DNA of 18,389 nt from Methylocystaceae bacterium (GTDB lineage: Bacteria > Pseudomonadota > Alphaproteobacteria > Rhizobiales > Beijerinckiaceae), in the NCBI GenBank assembly GCA_003105285.1, contig PQAN01000035.1:5643-24031 (forward strand), written 5' to 3'. The number at the start of each line of letters is the position of its first letter. Positions within the stretch are counted from its first letter, which is position 1. Below are positions 14,411-18,389 of this stretch, piece by piece. The notes beneath the pieces are model-generated. The model ran no database searches. It saw nothing but the letters and a program-made list of their open reading frames with translations, and was not told where the DNA came from. The position numbers and the translations under genes are program-made.

Positions 14411-15811
14411 TCAGCTCGCGGCCAGGCCGGGCCCGCCCTCGAGTTCGGCGGATTCGAGCAGTCGTGCGGGAGGCGTCAGAAAGGCGGCGGGAATGCCGGC
14501 GCGCGCGTCCTCGGCGGGGCCGCGGACGGGCTCCGGCGGTGCCGCCCAGACGAAGGCGTCGAGCTTCCCAGTGACCGGCGACACGGGCGCCCAGCTTCTC
14601 GAGATGACGCCGTCGGCGATCCAGGCGGGATCGCGCGGCGCGCGCGACCCGCGCGCCAGCCATTCGCGCACCGGCCCGCTCGGGCCGTTTTCGGCGTCCT
14701 CGAGCTCGGCCATCAGCAGGCAGATCTGCGCCGTGGGCGTCTGGCCTTCGGCGACGAGCGGCGCGAGCGCGTCGCGCGCGGCGATGAAATCGCGCGCCGC
14801 GAGCGCCGTCCGCGCGACGAGAGCGCCGCTCTCCGGCGCATTCGACGCGGCCTGCGCGAATTTTTTGACGCGCGCCAGCCGCTCGGCGTTGGACTCGCTC
14901 GGCGCGGTCTCGAGAAAGGCGTCGGCGAGATCGGGATGCGGATTGGTCGCCCAGGCCTTTTCGAGCAGCTTGAGCGCCTTGTTGCGGTCGCCGTGGCGCG
15001 CCAGCAGGCGCGCGATCAGCGCGATCGCCGGCACGAGGTCCGGCGCGCGCTTGATCGCCTGACGCGCGAGATGCAGCGCTTCGCTCGGATGCCGCTCCTG
15101 CTGTTCCAGCGCCAGGGCGGTTTCGAGCACGGCCCGCAGCCGTTGAGCGGTGGGCAGATCGATCGCCTTCGCCTTCAGATTGGCCTCGACCGCGGCGCGC
15201 GCTTCCTGCCAATTGGCCTGCGCGCCATGGTGCTCGAGCACCGCATGGCCGGCCCAGGGCAGCGGGACGAGCTGATGAGCCTGATCGGCGAAATGATGCG
15301 CGGCCTCGACATCCTTGCGTCTCTTCGCCTCGACATGCAGGCCGCGCAGGCCGAGCAGCCGCGTCTCGGACAGAAGCGTCATTTCGTGGAAGGCGGTCTC
15401 GGCCGCCACCCTGTCTCCCTCGAGCTGTGCGACCTGCGCTTTCAGCAGATGGGTGAGCGGCTCCTTGTCGAGATATTTCGCGGCCTCCTTCGCCGCTTTC
15501 TTCGCTTCGGCGGCATGGCCGGCGCCGGCCGCGATGATGCCGCGCGACAGCGCCTGATAGCCCTTCTCGCGCCGTCGCGACCGTGAGCTCTGCGCGAGGC
15601 GGCTCGGCGCCTTGAAAAAATAGACGGCGATCGCCCAGGCGAGGATCAGCGCCGCCACGCCGGCGATGACGCCGCCGGCGCCGACGACCAGCGACGTCTC
15701 GACATGATAGCCGCCCCAGTCGAGGACGATCGAACCCGGCTGCTCGACGAGCCAGTGAAGGCCGATGGACAACGCGGCCAGCGCCGCGATGAAGATGAGC
15801 AGCAGGATCAT
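14411..15811 (-). CDS. hemY: HemY-type inner-membrane TPR protein
   Basis: This belongs to the proteobacterial HemY family: two N-terminal membrane helices (about 1-18 and 41-66), a basic stretch SRSRRREKGYQALSRGI, then a long helical TPR-type region rich in Ala and Leu (RLARVKKFAQ, ALKLLEKAWATNP). The family is implicated in late porphyrin/heme handling by genetic location, but its biochemistry is unknown. It is not the oxygen-dependent protoporphyrinogen oxidase also called HemY in Firmicutes; that step is covered by HemJ in this window. Length is 466 residues, with a variable Pro/Ala-rich tail. The ATG has GAGGA about 10 bases upstream. It starts 18 bases after the Mic60-like gene, forming a two-gene operon. 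Confidence 0.88.
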   Translation of the reverse strand: MILLLIFIAALAALSIGLHWLVEQPGSIVLDWGGYHVETSLVVGAGGVIAGVAALILAWAIAVYFFKAPSRLAQSSRSRRREKGYQALSRGIIAAGAGHAAEAKKAAKEAAKYLDKEPLTHLLKAQVAQLEGDRVAAETAFHEMTLLSETRLLGLRGLHVEAKRRKDVEAAHHFADQAHQLVPLPWAGHAVLEHHGAQANWQEARAAVEANLKAKAIDLPTAQRLRAVLETALALEQQERHPSEALHLARQAIKRAPDLVPAIALIARLLARHGDRNKALKLLEKAWATNPHPDLADAFLETAPSESNAERLARVKKFAQAASNAPESGALVARTALAARDFIAARDALAPLVAEGQTPTAQICLLMAELEDAENGPSGPVREWLARGSRAPRDPAWIADGVISRSWAPVSPVTGKLDAFVWAAPPEPVRGPAEDARAGIPAAFLTPPARLLESAELEGGPGLAAS

Positions 15812-15829
15812 GATGTGTTCGTCCTCGCG

Positions 15830-17323
15830 TCAGCTCTTCGATTTGCCGAGCGCGGCGATCGCGCCCGAGAGGATGGTTGCGGCGGCCTTTTCGGCCTCCA
15901 GCCTGCGTTGCGCCGCCTCTTTCCAATTTTGGGCGACGGCCTTGGCGTTTTCGGGGAGCTCGTCGAAAGCGTTCCTGGCCGCGGCCACATCGTCGCGCCC
16001 GAGCGCGGCTTCGATCTTGGCGGCGATCTCCGCAATGGTGGCGACCGGCTGCTCGCCCGCCGGACGGACTTTCACCAGCTTGCCGACCTCATGCAGAAGC
16101 CGGTCGCCGAGCGGCGCATCGGATTTCGGCTCGACGATCGCTTCGAGCTGCTTGACGAGCGGATGGAAAGAGGCGAGCAGCTGGCGGGCGGTGGGCGCGC
16201 CGCCCTCGGCCAAAGGGGCGAGCGCCGCTAAGGCTTCCGGGTCCGCTCCCTGCGCCGACAGGGCCGCATATTCCGACGCGAAGGGAGCGCCGCGCTCCAG
16301 AGCCTTCTGCAGCGAATGGGCGACGACGACGATCGCCGCCGGATCGGCCTTCTTGCCGCCGTCGTCCGAGACTTTGTTGTCCGCCTGTTCCAGCGGCAGG
16401 CGCGTCTCGCTCTTCGGAGCGTCGAATCTTTCGCGCAGCGCCTTGATCTCGTCGGCGAGTTCGTCGATACGCCCTTCGAGTCCCGCCAGAGCGTCCTGCG
16501 TTTCCGTCGAGGGAGCGGCCGTGTGAGCCGCAGGAGCCGACGAGGACGCATTCGCGCTCGCCCGCGCCTCCTCGGCGGCCTGCAGCGCGGACCGAGCGAC
16601 CTGCTCGAGCCGGTCGAATCGTTTCGTCAGCGCCTCGACGGCTTCGGACTGCGGCGCCGCGGGGGCGGCGTTGCTTTCGACCGCAACCGGAGGAGTCGGG
16701 GCTGGAGACTGCGGCGGCGCCGACCATGTGATTCTCTCGTCGCTTCCGCGCGACGTGACGCCCGGCTTTTCCGGAGCGGTTTCGACGGCCGTCGTCCTCT
16801 CCGGCTCCGCGCGCGGCGGCGGAGGCGCCGGCCCGGGCCCGGGCCCGGGCCCGGGCTCGACCGTTTCCCTGCTCGGTTTCGCAGCGTCGCCGAGCCATTT
16901 CAGGCTGGTCTCCCTGGCGAGCGAAACGAGTTTCTCGGGCTGGGCGAAAGCTTTGTCGACGATGTCGGCGAAGGCCGCGAGTTTCTCGTGCCTGTCACGG
17001 AAACGATAGGCGCCGATCGCGCCCGCCGTCGCCAGCAGCCCGAGCGTCGCCGCGAGCAATGTGAAAACTTGGCGGCTCTTTTTGCGCGGCGCGGCGGCAG
17101 GCTGAAGAACGCCGGCGGTGGACGAAGCGACGGCCCCGTCGTCTGCGGCGCTCTCATCGATGTGGAAAGCGTCGCTCTCGCCCGCAGACGGCGCCGAAAT
17201 TGCTTCGTCGTAATGGCGTTCTGCGACGTCGAGTCGAGCGACATCCGTCGTTCGACGATCGTTGTCGGACGCCGTCTCGGCGCCGGAGCTTTGTGCTGCG
17301 GGGTCTTTTTCGTGTTGCGCCAT
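15830..17323 (-). CDS. mic60: Mic60/mitofilin-like inner-membrane protein
   Basis: The domain layout is: an acidic, low-complexity cytoplasmic N-terminus (1-80), a single membrane helix after KKSR (about 86-105), a Pro/Ala/Gly-rich linker including PGPGPGPGP (157-165), a coiled-coil-like region (about 228-300), and an alpha-helical C-terminal part (about 328-497). That C-terminal part, with FHPLVKQLEAIVEPK and VGKLVKVRPAGEQPVA, resembles the alphaproteobacterial mitofilin signature domain. Mitochondrial Mic60 shapes crista junctions, and alphaproteobacterial homologues can bend membranes and are linked to intracytoplasmic membranes. Many entries call this protein 'mitofilin' or HemX-like. Start: ATG with GAGGAG 9 bases upstream, 497 residues. 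It lies immediately upstream of hemY, the typical pairing, but hemC/hemD are not beside it. Confidence 0.8.
   Translation of the reverse strand: MAQHEKDPAAQSSGAETASDNDRRTTDVARLDVAERHYDEAISAPSAGESDAFHIDESAADDGAVASSTAGVLQPAAAPRKKSRQVFTLLAATLGLLATAGAIGAYRFRDRHEKLAAFADIVDKAFAQPEKLVSLARETSLKWLGDAAKPSRETVEPGPGPGPGPAPPPPRAEPERTTAVETAPEKPGVTSRGSDERITWSAPPQSPAPTPPVAVESNAAPAAPQSEAVEALTKRFDRLEQVARSALQAAEEARASANASSSAPAAHTAAPSTETQDALAGLEGRIDELADEIKALRERFDAPKSETRLPLEQADNKVSDDGGKKADPAAIVVVAHSLQKALERGAPFASEYAALSAQGADPEALAALAPLAEGGAPTARQLLASFHPLVKQLEAIVEPKSDAPLGDRLLHEVGKLVKVRPAGEQPVATIAEIAAKIEAALGRDDVAAARNAFDELPENAKAVAQNWKEAAQRRLEAEKAAATILSGAIAALGKSKS
16832..16855. repeat. Hexanucleotide microsatellite CCCGGG x4
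   Basis: Four perfect tandem copies of the self-complementary unit CCCGGG lie inside the mic60-like gene and encode Pro-Gly repeats in its linker. Because the unit is 6 bases long, expansion or contraction would keep the frame and only change linker length. Confidence 0.95.
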
Positions 17324-17428
17324 CGTCGGGGCTCCTCGCCGCCACCTTATAGACGAGGCGAGGAGTCCGCGAAACAATCTTGGCTCTGTTTCCTCGGGTC
17401 CGCCCGCGTCGCCCGCGAAAGGCCGGTT

Positions 17429-18295
17429 TCAGCTCGAAGCGGTTTCGACGAGCGCCAGCGTGCGTCGCGCCACGTCGAGATGCAGCCGTTCGACCATTTG
17501 TCCGTCGATCTGCGTCACGCCGATCGCCGAATTTTCCGGAGCGTCGAAAATCTCGATGATCTTGCGCGCGAAGGCGACTTCGGCCGGCGTCGGCGCGAAG
17601 ACCTCGTTGACGACGCCGATCTGCGCCGGATGAATGAGCATCTTGCCGTCCATGCCGAGATCGCGTCCCTGCTCCGCTTCGCGGCGCAGTCCCTCCGCAT
17701 CGTTGAAATCATTGTAGATGCCGTCGATGATCTCGATGCCGTGGACGCGCGCGGCGAGCACCGCCGCCGACAGCCAGGCGAGCAGCGCCGGGCGCCCCGG
17801 CGTCAGCCGGGCGCGCGTCGATTTGGCGATGTCGTTTGGACCGAGGACCAGGACCTCGAGCCGCGTGTCCTGCGCGGCGCTGGCGATCTTCTCGATATCG
17901 AAAATGGCGCGCGGCGTCTCGATCATCGCCCATAGCGCGGTGTGGGCCGGCGCGCCGGCCGCCGCAATGTCTCTCGCCGCCCGCACGACGTCGTCCCGGC
18001 TGTTCACCTTCGGAATGACGATCGCCGCCGGCCCGGCCGGCGCGATCGCCGCGACATCCGCGGCGTACCAAGGCGATTCGAATGTGTTGACGCGCACCAC
18101 GATCTCGCGTTGCCCATAGCCGCCGCCCTTCACCGCCGCGGCCACCTGATTGCGCGCCAGATCCTTGGCGCTTTCGGCGACCCCGTCCTCGAGCTCGAAC
18201 ATCAGCACGTCGGCGGAAAGCGTCTTGCCCTTTTCGAGGGCGCGCGCGTTCGATCCGGGCATGGCCAGCACGCTGCGTCTTGGTCTTGAAATCAT
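17429..18295 (-). CDS. CitE-like CoA-ester lyase (HpcH/HpaI aldolase family)
   Basis: This is a TIM-barrel lyase of the citrate lyase beta/malyl-CoA lyase family, whose members cleave or form CoA thioesters such as malyl- or citramalyl-CoA. SRPRRSVLAMPGSN (3-16) is the family start, and FELEDGV (33-39) and VVRVN (66-70, Arg68) line the active site. The metal ligands are expected in MIETPR (Glu126) and GPNDIA (Asp155), and GMDGKMLIHPAQI (214-226) is the CoA-binding signature. Length is 288 residues, shorter than the ~320 of dedicated serine-cycle malyl-CoA lyases; no citrate lyase alpha or gamma gene is adjacent. The substrate is therefore open. The ATG at 18295 was chosen at the conserved start; a GGGGAG is about 12 bases upstream. 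Confidence 0.88.
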   Translation of the reverse strand: MISRPRRSVLAMPGSNARALEKGKTLSADVLMFELEDGVAESAKDLARNQVAAAVKGGGYGQREIVVRVNTFESPWYAADVAAIAPAGPAAIVIPKVNSRDDVVRAARDIAAAGAPAHTALWAMIETPRAIFDIEKIASAAQDTRLEVLVLGPNDIAKSTRARLTPGRPALLAWLSAAVLAARVHGIEIIDGIYNDFNDAEGLRREAEQGRDLGMDGKMLIHPAQIGVVNEVFAPTPAEVAFARKIIEIFDAPENSAIGVTQIDGQMVERLHLDVARRTLALVETASS

Positions 18296-18389
18296 GGCGA
18301 AGACATTCTCCCCTTGCCTGTTCGTTCGGGCTCCACAATAAAGGACCGGCCCCCGCCGCGCCAATCCGGCGGCGTCATGTCCGTTTTTT

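Noticed and set aside
14373..15926. 517-codon minus-strand frame overlapping hemY
   Set aside because: It is a shifted frame of hemY dominated by Arg/Gly/Ala, whereas the hemY frame has membrane helices and TPR character.
16316..17935. 539-codon plus-strand frame opposite mic60 and the lyase gene
   Set aside because: Arg-rich antisense shadow spanning two real genes and the gap between them.
18353..18389. Hairpin (CCGCCG / CGGCGG) followed at a distance by TTTTTT on the plus strand
   Set aside because: The T-run is 11 bases beyond the stem and no plus-strand gene ends before it; the window edge prevents judgement.
1..18389. CRISPR arrays, transposases, integrases, tRNA or rRNA genes
   Set aside because: No spaced identical repeats, no mobile-element proteins and no cloverleaf or rRNA signature were seen on either strand.

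Overview
The window is a high-GC alphaproteobacterial chromosome segment, most like Hyphomicrobiales (Rhizobiales). The gene order parB-parA-rsmG-mnmG-mnmE-rho-hemJ-hemE, then maf-coaE-dnaQ, then secB/fxsA and a Tim44-mltA-Smr block, is the neighbourhood of the replication origin in that order. The dispersed intergenic repeats also fit. A genus cannot be fixed by eye; a Methylocystaceae/Beijerinckiaceae-type organism is a guess from general protein character only.

Layout. From 1 to 7957 all genes run on the minus strand: partial parB, parA, rsmG, mnmG, mnmE, then rho (closed by a clear intrinsic terminator), hemJ and hemE. Two perfect 16-bp parS sites lie here, one inside rsmG and one in the 34-bp gap between mnmE and mnmG. 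From 7958 to 8413 there is no gene. This stretch has an AT-rich core, a near-consensus DnaA box and several inverted repeats, and genes diverge from it on both sides, so it is the best candidate for oriC. From 8414 to 10722 maf, coaE and dnaQ run on the plus strand. The 325-bp gap between coaE and dnaQ holds dispersed repeats. A 43-bp palindrome separates dnaQ from the convergent secB.

secB and fxsA follow on the minus strand. A Tim44-domain protein, mltA and an Smr-domain protein follow on the plus strand and are tightly coupled. They converge on a minus-strand pair, hemY and a Mic60/mitofilin-like gene, and the window ends with a CitE-type lyase gene on the minus strand.

How the genes relate: ParA/ParB/parS segregate the newly replicated origin. 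MnmE and MnmG form one tRNA wobble-uridine modification enzyme, and RsmG methylates 16S rRNA. HemE and HemJ are late heme-pathway steps, and HemY with Mic60 are inner-membrane proteins of the heme/membrane-shaping neighbourhood. CoaE, DnaQ and Maf are housekeeping enzymes. I find no mobile element gene, CRISPR array, tRNA/rRNA gene or defence locus, and no convincing undescribed multi-gene system. The points of interest are the non-coding architecture (oriC candidate, parS placement, palindromes, repeat family) and a few gene-order departures.
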